Notes: generated by a model not told the origin, from the letters alone. A stretch of 64,000 bases of DNA from CAVRGQ01 sp963720785 (GCA_963720785.1 CAVRGQ010000005.1:434001-498000); one strand, 5' to 3'. Numbered from the stretch's first letter, positions 16,535 through 24,083 are shown. Numbers and translations are program-made.

Positions 16535-16996
16535 CTGACCATCTATCTCGTCCGTCACGCCAGGGCCGGCAACCGCCACAGCTTCGACGGACCCGACCGC
16601 CTCCGCCCGCTCTCCAAGCCCGGGCGCCGCCAGGCCGATGCGCTCGCGACCACGCTCGCCGACGCCGGCGTCACGCAGCTGCTCTCGAGCCCCTTCGTGC
16701 GCTGTGTGCAGACGTTGGAGCCGGCGGCCACCAAGCTCGGTGTCGAGGTCGAGCCCACCGACGCGCTCGCCGAGGGCGCGGCGGTGCGCGGCGCGCTGAA
16801 GCTCGTGTCGGAGCACCTCGACGACGACGTCGCGCTGTGCAGCCACGGCGACGTGCTCGGCGACCTGCTGGACCACTACGCGTCGCAGGGCATCGAGCTG
16901 CGCGGCGACCGGGTCGAGAAGGCGTCGATCTGGGTCCTGCAGGTGAAGGACGCCGACGTGCGCCGGGCCACCTACCTCCCGCCGCCCGAGGTCTGA
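16535..16996 (+). CDS. SixA/MutT1-type histidine phosphatase domain protein, apparent CTG start
   Basis: A 153-residue histidine-phosphatase-fold protein. The catalytic RHG-type motif is LTIYLVRHARAG, followed by DRLRPLSKPGRRQADALA, LLSSPFVRCVQTLEP and the second histidine in VALCSHGDVLGDLL. Relatives start M-T-I-Y-L-V-R-H. Here the Met position is CTG at 16535, with AGGA at 16527-16530 inside the preceding stop region. The next standard start (GTG 16697) would delete the catalytic motif. The frame is identical to the Nudix gene, so the pair corresponds to MutT1 interrupted by one TAG. It could act with the Nudix protein on nucleotide products or as a stand-alone phosphatase. Confidence 0.78.
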   Translation: MTIYLVRHARAGNRHSFDGPDRLRPLSKPGRRQADALATTLADAGVTQLLSSPFVRCVQTLEPAATKLGVEVEPTDALAEGAAVRGALKLVSEHLDDDVALCSHGDVLGDLLDHYASQGIELRGDRVEKASIWVLQVKDADVRRATYLPPPEV

Positions 16997-17010
16997 TCAC
17001 TCGTTCCGGA

Positions 17011-17046
17011 TTGACTCAATATCTATTGAGTGACTAGAGTGCGGGC
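17011..17046 (+). promoter_or_regulatory. ArsR-type operator and leaderless promoter of the ars cluster
   Basis: -35 TTGACT (17011-17016), 18-base spacer, -10 TAGAGT (17035-17040), then 6 bases to GTG 17047. A perfect palindrome ACTCAATA-TC-TATTGAGT (17014-17031) fills the spacer, the usual position for an ArsR repressor that blocks RNA polymerase. Confidence 0.75.
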
Positions 17047-17721
17047 GTGAACGCTTCCGAAGTCCAGCTCGAGACGCGCGCGCGACGGCACGCGGCGCTC
17101 GGCGATCCGGTGCGGCTCGCGATCGTCGACGAGCTCGTCCGCTCCGATCGCGCCCCGGTCGAGCTGCGCGACCGCTTCGCGCTGGAGTCGAACCTGCTCG
17201 CCCACCACCTCGACGTGCTCGGGGCCGCCGGCCTGATCGAGCGGTCGAAGTCCAGCGGCGACGGCCGCCGGCGCTACGTGCACCTCCTCCCGTCGGCACT
17301 CGATCTCCTGGCACCCCTCCCGTCGGTTCACCCGGCACGCGTGCTCTTCGTGTGCACCGCCAACTCCGCTCGCAGCCAGCTGGCGGCGGCGCTGTGGGAG
17401 CAGCACACGGGAGGGACGGCCGCATCCGCCGGCACCCACCCGGGCCCCGAGGTGCACCCGGGGGCAGTGGCCGCCGCCCGCCGCGCCGGCATCGACTTGG
17501 CGACGGCGCGCCCACGCCCCCTGCACGCCCGTGACGCGCGGGGCGCACTGGTCGTGACCGTGTGCGACCGCGCCCACGAGGAGCTCGGCGACACTCCCAC
17601 TCGTCTGCACTGGTCGGTGCCCGATCCGGTGCCGACCGCCACCCGCGCCGCGTTCGATGCCGCGGTCGCCGACCTCACCGAGCGGATCACGCGGATCTCG
17701 GGTGTCCGGAGCGCGGCATGA
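17047..17721 (+). CDS. ArsR repressor fused to low-molecular-weight phosphatase-type arsenate reductase
   Basis: A 224-residue fusion. Residues 1-88 form an ArsR winged helix (RHAALGDPVRLAIVDELV, then LESNLLAHHLDVLGAAGLI). Residues 95-224 form a low-molecular-weight tyrosine-phosphatase/arsenate reductase domain with the P-loop VCTANSARSQLAAALW, nucleophile C103. No obvious arsenite-binding Cys pair is visible in the HTH half, so sensing may depend on the reductase half or on other residues. The GTG start is supported by the -10 box and operator. The stop overlaps the aquaporin ATG (ATGA). It probably autoregulates the aquaporin-arsC unit and also reduces arsenate. Confidence 0.85.
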   Translation: MNASEVQLETRARRHAALGDPVRLAIVDELVRSDRAPVELRDRFALESNLLAHHLDVLGAAGLIERSKSSGDGRRRYVHLLPSALDLLAPLPSVHPARVLFVCTANSARSQLAAALWEQHTGGTAASAGTHPGPEVHPGAVAAARRAGIDLATARPRPLHARDARGALVVTVCDRAHEELGDTPTRLHWSVPDPVPTATRAAFDAAVADLTERITRISGVRSAA

Positions 17722-18479
17722 CCGGGTCTTCCGACGAGCTCCTCCCCGTCGCCGACGACGCGCTGGCGATCGCCACCGAGACCGGCACCGGCGCGCTGCG
17801 CCTCGACCTCGCGCGCCGGCTCGCCGCGGAGTGCCTCGGCACCGCCCTGCTGATCGTGGCCGTGATCGGCTCGGGGATCATGGCGCAGCGCCTCTCGCCG
17901 GGCGACATCGGGCTGCAGCTGTTCGAGAACGCGTTCGCGACCGCGGGTGCGCTGGTGGGCCTCATCCTCATGTTCGGCGCGGTGTCGGGCGCGCACTTCA
18001 ATCCGGTCGTCACCATCACCGACCGAATGCTCGGCACGGTCACCACGCGCGACACCGTGCTCTACGTGTGCGCGCAGGTGGTCGGGGGTTGCCTCGGGGC
18101 GATGCTCGCCAACGTGATGTTCGAGCTGCCGATCGTCGACCTCTCCGGCAAGCACCGCTCGTCGGGCGCGTTGTGGGTCTCCGAGATCGTCGCGACCGTG
18201 GGCCTGTTGCTGGTCATCAACGGCTGCGTGCGCAGCGGACGCGCGAACATGGTGCCGTTCGCGGTCGGCGCGTGGATCGCCGGCGCCTACTGGTTCACGT
18301 CGTCGACGAGCTTCGCCAACCCCGCGGTCACGATCGCCCGCACGTTGTCGGACACGTTCGCCGGGATCGCGCCCTCGTCCGCACCGATGTTCATCGTGAT
18401 GCAGGTCGCCGGCATGGTCGTCGCGTTCGGGCTGATCCGCTTCTTCTACCCACACGTGCACGAGGAGTCCCCGGCATGA
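17718..18479 (+). CDS. aqpS: MIP-family aquaglyceroporin (AqpS-like) in an arsenic operon
   Basis: A 253-residue integral membrane protein with six hydrophobic segments and the two half-helix motifs of aquaporins: AHFNPVVT (first, NPV instead of NPA) and FANPAVT (second). In ars operons such as that of Sinorhizobium, AqpS lets arsenite made by ArsC leave the cell passively. The position between the ArsR-ArsC fusion and ArsC, with ATGA overlaps on both sides, supports that role. The first 35 residues are hydrophilic. ATG at 17718. Confidence 0.88.
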   Translation: MTGSSDELLPVADDALAIATETGTGALRLDLARRLAAECLGTALLIVAVIGSGIMAQRLSPGDIGLQLFENAFATAGALVGLILMFGAVSGAHFNPVVTITDRMLGTVTTRDTVLYVCAQVVGGCLGAMLANVMFELPIVDLSGKHRSSGALWVSEIVATVGLLLVINGCVRSGRANMVPFAVGAWIAGAYWFTSSTSFANPAVTIARTLSDTFAGIAPSSAPMFIVMQVAGMVVAFGLIRFFYPHVHEESPA

Positions 18480-18907
18480 GCACCGCCGTTCCCGATGACC
18501 GCCCCGAGGTGCTGTTCGTGTGCGTGCACAACGCGGGACGGTCGCAGATGGCCGCCGCGTTCCTCGTACAGCACGGCGGCGACCGCGTCGTCGTGCGCTC
18601 GGCGGGCTCGGCCCCGGCCGACGACGTGAACCCCGCGGTCGTCGAGGCGATGCGCGAGGTCGGCATCGACCTGCGCGCGAACGGCGCGCACCCGAAGAAG
18701 TTGTCGGATGCCGCAGTGCAGGCGTCCGACGTCGTGATCACGATGGGCTGCGGCGACGCGTGCCCGTTCTACCCGGGCAAGCGGTACGAGGACTGGAAGC
18801 TCGACGACCCCGCGGGGCAGGGCGTCGAGGCCGTGCGCCCGATCCGCGACGAGATCGAACGCCGCGTGCAGGAATTGCTCGCCGACCTGCTCCCCAGTGA
18901 GGGATGA
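18476..18907 (+). CDS. arsC: Arsenate reductase ArsC (low-molecular-weight phosphatase family)
   Basis: A 143-residue LMW-PTP-fold arsenate reductase. The P-loop FVCVHNAGRSQMAAAF has nucleophile C16; ITMGCGDACPFYPGKRYEDW carries the downstream cysteines and the conserved YEDW segment of actinobacterial arsenate reductases, probably recycled through thioredoxin or mycoredoxin. It would reduce As(V) to As(III) for exit through AqpS or ACR3. ATG overlaps the aqpS stop (ATGA); a second ArsC gene follows 3 bases after its stop. Confidence 0.92.
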   Translation: MSTAVPDDRPEVLFVCVHNAGRSQMAAAFLVQHGGDRVVVRSAGSAPADDVNPAVVEAMREVGIDLRANGAHPKKLSDAAVQASDVVITMGCGDACPFYPGKRYEDWKLDDPAGQGVEAVRPIRDEIERRVQELLADLLPSEG

Positions 18908-18910
18908 CCA

Positions 18911-19552
18911 ATGGACGCGGTTTCTGACGCCTTCCCCATCGAGCAGCGCCACCTGTTCCACGGCGTCGTGCGCCGGCTGCAGGAGGAGTTCACCGGAACC
19001 TTCGGCCGCGAGACGATCGAGCGGTTCGTCGCGGATTCGCTGGATCGACTCGCACCGAGCGCGTCGGTGCCGGCCTTTCTCCCGGTGCTCTCCGAGCGCT
19101 TCGCCCGCCAGCGGCTGCACGCCCTCGCACGCGTCGAGGGACCACCGTCGGACATCCCCGCCGTGCTGTTCCTCTGCGTGCACAACTCGGGACGCTCGCA
19201 GATGGCCGCCGGCTTCCTCCGCCATCTCGCCGGTGATCGCGTCGTGGTGTACTCGGGCGGGTCCGAGCCGGCATCTCAGATCAACCCGACCGCGGTCGCT
19301 GCGATGCGTGAGGTCGGCGTCGACATCACCGACGAGTTCCCGAAGCCGTGGACCGACGAGATCGTCCGAGCGGTCGACGTGGTCGTCACGATGGGGTGCG
19401 GCGACGCGTGCCCGGTGTATCCCGGGAAGCGCTACGAGGACTGGGAGCTCGACGATCCTGCAGGCGCCGATCTCGACGCGGTGCGGCGCATCCGCGACGA
19501 GGTCCGTGGCCGCGTCGAGCAGTTGCTCGCGTCGATCACCGTCGCGAACTGA
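18911..19552 (+). CDS. arsC: Arsenate reductase ArsC with N-terminal helical extension
   Basis: A 213-residue protein. The C-terminal 130 residues are a second LMW-PTP arsenate reductase (P-loop LCVHNSGRSQMAAGF, C89; VTMGCGDACPVYPGKRYEDW), closely similar to the upstream ArsC. The first 80 residues form a predicted helical domain (FHGVVRRLQEEFTGTFGRET, FVADSLDRLA) like the three-helix extension found in some actinobacterial ArsC proteins; its role is unknown. The 3-base spacing suggests translation coupled to the first arsC. The stop is 18 bases from the stop of the convergent arsR. Confidence 0.88.
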   Translation: MDAVSDAFPIEQRHLFHGVVRRLQEEFTGTFGRETIERFVADSLDRLAPSASVPAFLPVLSERFARQRLHALARVEGPPSDIPAVLFLCVHNSGRSQMAAGFLRHLAGDRVVVYSGGSEPASQINPTAVAAMREVGVDITDEFPKPWTDEIVRAVDVVVTMGCGDACPVYPGKRYEDWELDDPAGADLDAVRRIRDEVRGRVEQLLASITVAN

Positions 19553-19570
19553 GATCCACCACTGCGACGG

Positions 19571-19924
19571 TCAGGGGCAGAGCAGCGCACAGAGGCCGCG
19601 GAGCCGCGACTCGTCGACGCGGTACCAGGCCCACCGGCCGCGCTTCTCGCGCACCAGGAACCCGGCGTCGACCAGCATCGACAGGTGATGCGACACCGTC
19701 GGCTGCGACCGTTCGAGCGGGCCGACGAGGTCGCACGCGCATGCCTCGCCACTCTCGGACGCGGCCACCAGCGACAACAGGCGCAGGCGCGCCGGATCCG
19801 CGAGCACCTTGAGCGCGTCGGAGAGCTCCACCGCCGCCTGCTCGTCGAGCACCGCGGTCGTGACGCTGGGGCAACAGATCGCGACGTCTCGTGCCCCCGT
19901 CGGAGATTTCGTATTGACAGCCAT
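19571..19924 (-). CDS. arsR: ArsR/SmtB-family arsenite-responsive repressor
   Basis: A 117-residue winged-helix repressor. The recognition region is RSQPTVSHHLSMLVDAGFLV, preceded by the arsenite-binding-type cysteine pair in EACACDLVGPLE (compare ELCVCDL of classical ArsR). Extra cysteines are at the N-terminus (ICC) and C-terminus (ALLC). ATG 19924 is chosen because a -10 box (TACCAT, 19937-19932) lies 7 bases before it, making the mRNA leaderless; ATG 19948 in the same frame is an alternative. It is divergent from arsI and shares an operator region with it, so it probably represses both directions until arsenite binds. Confidence 0.9.
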   Translation of the reverse strand: MAVNTKSPTGARDVAICCPSVTTAVLDEQAAVELSDALKVLADPARLRLLSLVAASESGEACACDLVGPLERSQPTVSHHLSMLVDAGFLVREKRGRWAWYRVDESRLRGLCALLCP

Positions 19925-19963
19925 CGATGTGATGGTATCGTGATTCATCGATGCTCGTCAATA
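19912..19963. promoter_or_regulatory. Divergent arsR/arsI promoter with two inverted ArsR half-operators
   Basis: Two inverted copies of CATCGATG-N3-GTCAATA face each other about position 19937.5 (19912-19929 and 19946-19963). Each contains the -35 of one promoter: TTGACA (19914-19919) with TATCGT (19936-19941) rightward, and TTGACG (19961-19956) with TACCAT (19937-19932, 18-base spacer) leftward. The symmetry implies one repressor controls both directions. Confidence 0.72.
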
Positions 19964-19980
19964 TTCTTCCGGAGGCCCCG

Positions 19981-20421
19981 ATGTCCCGAGTCCAGCTCGC
20001 CCTCAACGTGACCGATGTCGACGCCGCGGTCGACTTCTACAGCAAGCTCTTCGCCACCCCGGTGAACAAGCGCAAGCCCGGGTACGCCAACTTCGAGATC
20101 GCCGAGCCGCCGCTGAAGCTGGTGCTCATCGAGGCGCCCGAGGGCGGGACCCTGAACCACCTCGGCGTCGAGACCGAGACCGGTGAGCAGGTCGTCGCCG
20201 CCGAGGCCCGGCTCGCCGACGAGGGGCTCGAGACCACGGGGATCGACGACACCCTGTGTTGCTACGCAACCAAGACCGAGACGTGGGTCACCGACCCCGA
20301 CGGCGCGAAGTGGGAGTGGTACGTGAAGACCGGCGACGCCGAGCAGATGGCGAACGAGTCGCTGGGCGCCCCGGGTGGCACCTGCTGCGCGCCCGCAGCA
20401 ACACCCGTCACCCTCGGATGA
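19981..20421 (+). CDS. arsI: ArsI-type C-As lyase / VOC-family protein
   Basis: A 146-residue vicinal-oxygen-chelate protein. MSRVQLALNVTDVDAAVDFY and EPPLKLVLIE match ArsI dioxygenases that split the C-As bond of trivalent methyl- and phenyl-arsenicals. The diagnostic vicinal cysteines are C93-C94 (DDTLCCYATK), and candidate metal ligands are Q5, H60 (TLNHLGVE) and E112. An extra CC near the C-terminus (GGTCCAP) may help bind arsenic. ATG 19981 is preceded by GGAGG at 19971-19975; ATG 19951 is in frame but lacks that site. Its stop overlaps the acr3 ATG. A cadmium-induced-protein-type VOC cannot be fully excluded. Confidence 0.85.
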   Translation: MSRVQLALNVTDVDAAVDFYSKLFATPVNKRKPGYANFEIAEPPLKLVLIEAPEGGTLNHLGVETETGEQVVAAEARLADEGLETTGIDDTLCCYATKTETWVTDPDGAKWEWYVKTGDAEQMANESLGAPGGTCCAPAATPVTLG

Positions 20422-21482
20422 GCACCTCGACCGACGGCCACGTCGCCGCCCGTCTCTCCACGCTCGACCGGTTCCTGCCGGTGTGGATCGGCACGGCGAT
20501 GGCCGTCGGTCTGCTGCTCGGCCGAGCGGTACCGGATCTGAACGACTGGCTCGACGACGTCAAGATCGACACCGTGTCGCTCCCCATCGCGATCGGGCTG
20601 CTCGCGATGATGTACCCGGTGCTCGCGAAGGTGCGCTACCGGCACATCGGCGACGAGATGGCCGACCGCCGGGCGCTCGTGTTCTCGCTGGTCATGAACT
20701 GGGTGGTCGGCCCGTTGCTGATGTTCACCCTCGCGTGGGTGTTCCTCGCCGACCAGCCCGAGCTGCGCACCGGGTTGATCATCGTCGGCCTCGCCCGGTG
20801 CATCGCGATGGTGCTGATCTGGAACGACCTGGCGAGTGGCAACCGGGAGCTCGCCGCCGGGCTCGTCGCCCTCAACTCGGTCTTCCAGATCGTCATGTAC
20901 TCGGTGCTCGGATGGTTCTACCTCACCGTGCTGCCCGACTGGCTCGGGCTCGACAGCCAGGCGCTCGACGTGTCGATGTGGGCCATCGCGAAATCGGTGC
21001 TCATCTTCCTCGGCGTCCCGCTGCTCGCCGGTTACCTGACCCGCACCATCGGCGAACGCCGCAAGGGCACGCAGTGGTACGAGGAGACCTTCCTGCCGCG
21101 CATCGCCCCGATCGCGCTCTACGGGTTGCTCTTCACCATCGTCGTGCTCTTCGCGCTCCAGGGCGACAAGATCACCTCCAATCCCCTCGACGTCGCCCGC
21201 GTCGCGATCCCGCTGCTGATCTACTTCGCCCTGATGTGGTTCGGCGCGTTCACCGCGGGATTCCGCATGCACTTCCCGTACGACCGGAATGCGTCCATCG
21301 CGTTCACGGCCGCGGGGAACAACTTCGAGCTCGCCATTGCCGTGTCGATCGCCGTCTTCGGGATCACGTCGGGGCAGGCGCTCGCCGGCACGATCGGCCC
21401 GCTCGTCGAGGTGCCCACGTTGGTCGCCCTCGTGTACGTGTCGCTCTGGCTGCGTCGGCGGTGGTACCCGCTGACACCCTGA
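20418..21482 (+). CDS. acr3: Arsenite efflux permease ACR3
   Basis: A 354-residue, roughly ten-segment membrane transporter of the BART/ACR3 family. The conserved cysteine of the arsenite path is C128 in VGLARCIAMVLIWN; FTAAGNNFELAIAVSIAVFG is the family's other signature. It exports arsenite using the membrane potential or proton gradient. Coupled to arsI by an ATGA overlap and expressed from the divergent ArsR-controlled promoter, while the upstream unit supplies the reductases and the AqpS channel, so the island carries two separate arsenite exits. Confidence 0.93.
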   Translation: MSTSTDGHVAARLSTLDRFLPVWIGTAMAVGLLLGRAVPDLNDWLDDVKIDTVSLPIAIGLLAMMYPVLAKVRYRHIGDEMADRRALVFSLVMNWVVGPLLMFTLAWVFLADQPELRTGLIIVGLARCIAMVLIWNDLASGNRELAAGLVALNSVFQIVMYSVLGWFYLTVLPDWLGLDSQALDVSMWAIAKSVLIFLGVPLLAGYLTRTIGERRKGTQWYEETFLPRIAPIALYGLLFTIVVLFALQGDKITSNPLDVARVAIPLLIYFALMWFGAFTAGFRMHFPYDRNASIAFTAAGNNFELAIAVSIAVFGITSGQALAGTIGPLVEVPTLVALVYVSLWLRRRWYPLTP

Positions 21483-21555
21483 ACCCACACCGAGTGTTCA
21501 CCCGCGCGTCGCGTCGGCGCCACGCGTCGGCTGCGGACCCGCCGCGTGTGACAAC

Positions 21556-21561
21556 TACCGT
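21556..21561 (+). promoter_or_regulatory. -10 box of a leaderless promoter (surE)
   Basis: TACCGT lies 7 bases before ATG 21569; no Shine-Dalgarno sequence precedes the start. Confidence 0.5.
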
Positions 21562-21568
21562 GACCTCC

Positions 21569-22360
21569 ATGCGCATCCTGGTCACCAACGACGACGGCGT
21601 CGGCTCGCCCGGCATCCGCGCCCTTGCCGCCGCGCTCGTGCGCGACGGTCACGACGTGTTCGTCGTCGCCCCCACCGACGACCGCAGCGGCTCGGGCGCG
21701 GCGGTCGGCAAGCTCTACAACGTGGGGCCGCAGCCGGTCGCGACCACCGAATGGCCCGAGCTCCCGGGCGTTCCCGTGCACGCGATCGACGCACCCCCCG
21801 GCTCCGCCGCGCTCCTCACCTGCCTGGGCGCGTTCGGCCCGCTGCCCGACCTCGTCGCCTCCGGGATCAACCCCGGCGCCAACACCGGCCACCTCGTGCT
21901 GCACTCGGGCACCGTCGGCGCCACGCTCACCGCGGCCAGCTACGGCATTCCCGGTGTCGCGGTCAGCATCGACTGGAGCGAGGACCGCGACTATCGCTGG
22001 GAGACCGCGGCCGACTACGCCGCGGCCGCGGTGGAGTGGGCGGCAACCCCCGACACCACCACCCGCGTGCTCAACGTCAACGTGCCGAACCTGCCGAAGG
22101 ACGAGATCCTGGGCGTGCGGGAGGCGGAGCTCGCCGCCCACGGTGAGGTGTGGATCGCGTCAGCCGAGATGGCCGGGACCGACGTGCGCCTCGACGTCAC
22201 GGGGCGGGGCGAGGCCTCACCCGGCACCGACGCCGCGCTCGTGCTCGCCGGTTACGTGTCGGTCACGCCCCTGATGAGCATCGTGCGCGCGCAGCAGGCC
22301 GGGGCGGCCGATGCCGTGGCCGCCGCGATCGCGGGCGTCGGCGCGGGAAACAACGGGTGA
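21569..22360 (+). CDS. surE: 5'/3'-nucleotidase SurE
   Basis: A 263-residue SurE phosphatase, a metal-dependent enzyme acting on nucleoside monophosphates in the cytoplasm. The metal-binding N-terminus MRILVTNDDGVGSPGIRAL carries the paired aspartates. The third ligand region PTDDRSGSGAA and DLVASGINPGANTGHLVLHSGTVG-type stretch carry the remaining Ser and Asn ligands. The length is normal. The start is supported by the -10 box 7 bases upstream. Followed by a small cyclic-nucleotide-binding protein. Confidence 0.93.
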   Translation: MRILVTNDDGVGSPGIRALAAALVRDGHDVFVVAPTDDRSGSGAAVGKLYNVGPQPVATTEWPELPGVPVHAIDAPPGSAALLTCLGAFGPLPDLVASGINPGANTGHLVLHSGTVGATLTAASYGIPGVAVSIDWSEDRDYRWETAADYAAAAVEWAATPDTTTRVLNVNVPNLPKDEILGVREAELAAHGEVWIASAEMAGTDVRLDVTGRGEASPGTDAALVLAGYVSVTPLMSIVRAQQAGAADAVAAAIAGVGAGNNG

Positions 22361-22436
22361 AGTTCGCCTGAACTCGGCGGCGGTGGACGAGGGCCAGCCG
22401 TACGATCCGGACGCCCACTCTGACCGGAGCGTGACC

Positions 22437-22841
22437 GTGTCCGTCGAGATCGACCAGATCCGCAACGTCCCCCTGTTCGTCGACCTCACCGACGAGCAGC
22501 TCACCGCCATCGGCGAGAAGCTCGAGTTGCGCCACGCGCACCCGGGTGAGCACCTCAGTTCCGAGGGGGGCACCGGCTACTTCTTCTTCGTGATCGGCGA
22601 CGGTGCCGCGCAGTGCACCCGCAGCGGCGAGGTGCTCGCCGAGTTCGGTCCCGGCGACTTCTTCGGCGAGGCCGCGATCTTCCGGACCCGCCGGCGCACC
22701 GCGACGGTCACCGCCACTGCGGACTCCACGATCTACGCGATGTTCGGCGCCGACTTCGCGAAGCTCGCCACCGACATCCCGGTCCTGCACGAACGCATCG
22801 ACGTCGCGCTCGACGAGCGCCTCCCGTACGAGGGCAGCTGA
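22437..22841 (+). CDS. Stand-alone cyclic nucleotide-binding domain protein
   Basis: A 134-residue single-domain CAP/CNB-fold protein: IRNVPLFVDLTDEQLTAIG, FFFVIGDGAAQCTRSGEVLA, and the phosphate-binding-cassette equivalent GPGDFFGEAAIF followed by RRRTATVTATADSTIYAM. Arg after the cassette is present (RTRRRTA). No DNA-binding or effector domain is attached, so it may act as a partner protein sensing cAMP or cGMP. GTG 22437 has GGAG 7 bases upstream; TACGAT at 22401 is a candidate -10 box giving a leader of about 25 bases. Confidence 0.8.
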   Translation: MSVEIDQIRNVPLFVDLTDEQLTAIGEKLELRHAHPGEHLSSEGGTGYFFFVIGDGAAQCTRSGEVLAEFGPGDFFGEAAIFRTRRRTATVTATADSTIYAMFGADFAKLATDIPVLHERIDVALDERLPYEGS

Positions 22842-22905
22842 GAGCACCGTCACCAGCGACCGGTAGCCTGCAAGGCCCATCCCCCGAAGCCCCCCAGGAG
22901 ACCCC

Positions 22906-23361
22906 ATGGTTGCCGTCGGCGACACCGCACCCGACTTCACCCTCAAGAACGCCCAGGGCGACGACGTCACCCTCTCCAGCTTCCGCGGCCAGCCCGTGGT
23001 GCTGGTGTTCTACCCCTTCACCTTCACCGGCGTGTGCGAGGGCGAGCTCTGCGAGATCCGCGACGATCCGTCGGCCTACGAGCGCGCCGGCGCCCAGGTG
23101 CTCGCGATCTCGTGCGACACGCGCCACGCCCAGCGCATCTGGTCGGAACAGCAGGGCTACACCTTCCCGCTGCTCTCCGACTTCTGGCCGCACGGCGAGG
23201 TCGCCAAGGCCTACGGCGTCTTCAACGAGGCCCTCGGCTGCGCCAACCGCGGCTCGTTCGTCATCGACAAGGACGGCAAGATCACCGCGACGTTCTCGTC
23301 GCCCGACCTCGGCACCGCCCGCTCGAAGAGCGAGTACGACGAGGCGCTCGCCGCGCTCTGA
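22906..23361 (+). CDS. AhpE/BCP-type peroxiredoxin
   Basis: A 151-residue thiol peroxidase. The active-site motif is PFTFTGVCEGELCEIRDD, peroxidatic cysteine C44 with T41 and a nearby second cysteine C49. VGDTAPDFTLKNAQGDDVTLSSF opens the thioredoxin-like fold; FNEALGCANRGSFVIDKDGK closes it. It resembles mycobacterial AhpE, which reduces peroxides and peroxynitrite with mycothiol/mycoredoxin. ATG 22906 follows CAGGAG. Converges with the response regulator gene, 19 bases between stops. Confidence 0.88.
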   Translation: MVAVGDTAPDFTLKNAQGDDVTLSSFRGQPVVLVFYPFTFTGVCEGELCEIRDDPSAYERAGAQVLAISCDTRHAQRIWSEQQGYTFPLLSDFWPHGEVAKAYGVFNEALGCANRGSFVIDKDGKITATFSSPDLGTARSKSEYDEALAAL

Positions 23362-23380
23362 TTCGGGCGTCCCACCCGAC

Positions 23381-24082
23381 TCAGGCCTTCTCGTAGCGAT
23401 ACCCGACGCCCCGCACGGTGACGAGCCGTGCGGGGTGCGCGGGGTCATCCTCGACTTTCGAGCGCAGCCGCTTCACGTGCACGTCGAGGGTCTTGGTATC
23501 GCCGTAGTAGTTCGGGCCCCACACCCGGTCGATGAGCACGTCGCGCGTGAGCACGCGCCCGGCGTTCGCGAGCAGCAGCTCGAGGAGCTCGAACTCCTTG
23601 AGCGGCAGCGCGACCCGCTCGCCCCGCACCGCAACCTCGTGACGGCCGGCGTCGAGACGCACGTCGCCGACCTCGATGATGTCGCCGTACGGCGCACCGC
23701 CTGTGTCGTCGTTCCGCCCCCGACGCAGCGCGGCGCGCACACGCGCCACCAGCTCACGGAGGCGGAACGGCTTCGTGACATAGTCGTCGGCACCGACTTC
23801 GAGCCCGACGACCGCATCGATCTCCGCAGTGCGGGCCGTCACCATGATGATCGGCACCTGCGAGCGCGTGCGCAACTCCCGGCACACGTCGATACCCGAG
23901 ATGCGCGGCAGCATCACGTCGAGCAGCACCAGGGACGGCTTGTACGCGTCGAACTTCTCGACCGCCTCGGCGCCGTCGGCCGCGGTCTCGACGCGGAACC
24001 CCTCACGCTCGAGCGCGACCCGCAGCGCGTCGCGGTAGGACTGCTCGTCGTCGACGACGAGGATCAACGGTGATTCGGCCAT
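23381..24082 (-). CDS. OmpR/PhoB-family response regulator (RegX3/PhoP-like)
   Basis: A 233-residue response regulator. The receiver domain has acidic D11-D12, phosphoacceptor D55 (LVLLDVMLP), and the switch residues in MVTART and DDYVTKPF. The C-terminal winged helix (about 135-232) has PLKEFELLELLLANAGRVLTR and HVKRLRSKVEDDP. It lies one base after the sensor kinase gene and downstream of pstSCAB, so it is the likely phosphate regulator that binds PHO-type sites. High-affinity phosphate uptake genes in the same transcription unit mean it probably activates its own synthesis when phosphate is scarce. Confidence 0.92.
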   Translation of the reverse strand: MAESPLILVVDDEQSYRDALRVALEREGFRVETAADGAEAVEKFDAYKPSLVLLDVMLPRISGIDVCRELRTRSQVPIIMVTARTAEIDAVVGLEVGADDYVTKPFRLRELVARVRAALRRGRNDDTGGAPYGDIIEVGDVRLDAGRHEVAVRGERVALPLKEFELLELLLANAGRVLTRDVLIDRVWGPNYYGDTKTLDVHVKRLRSKVEDDPAHPARLVTVRGVGYRYEKA

Positions 24083-24083
24083 C

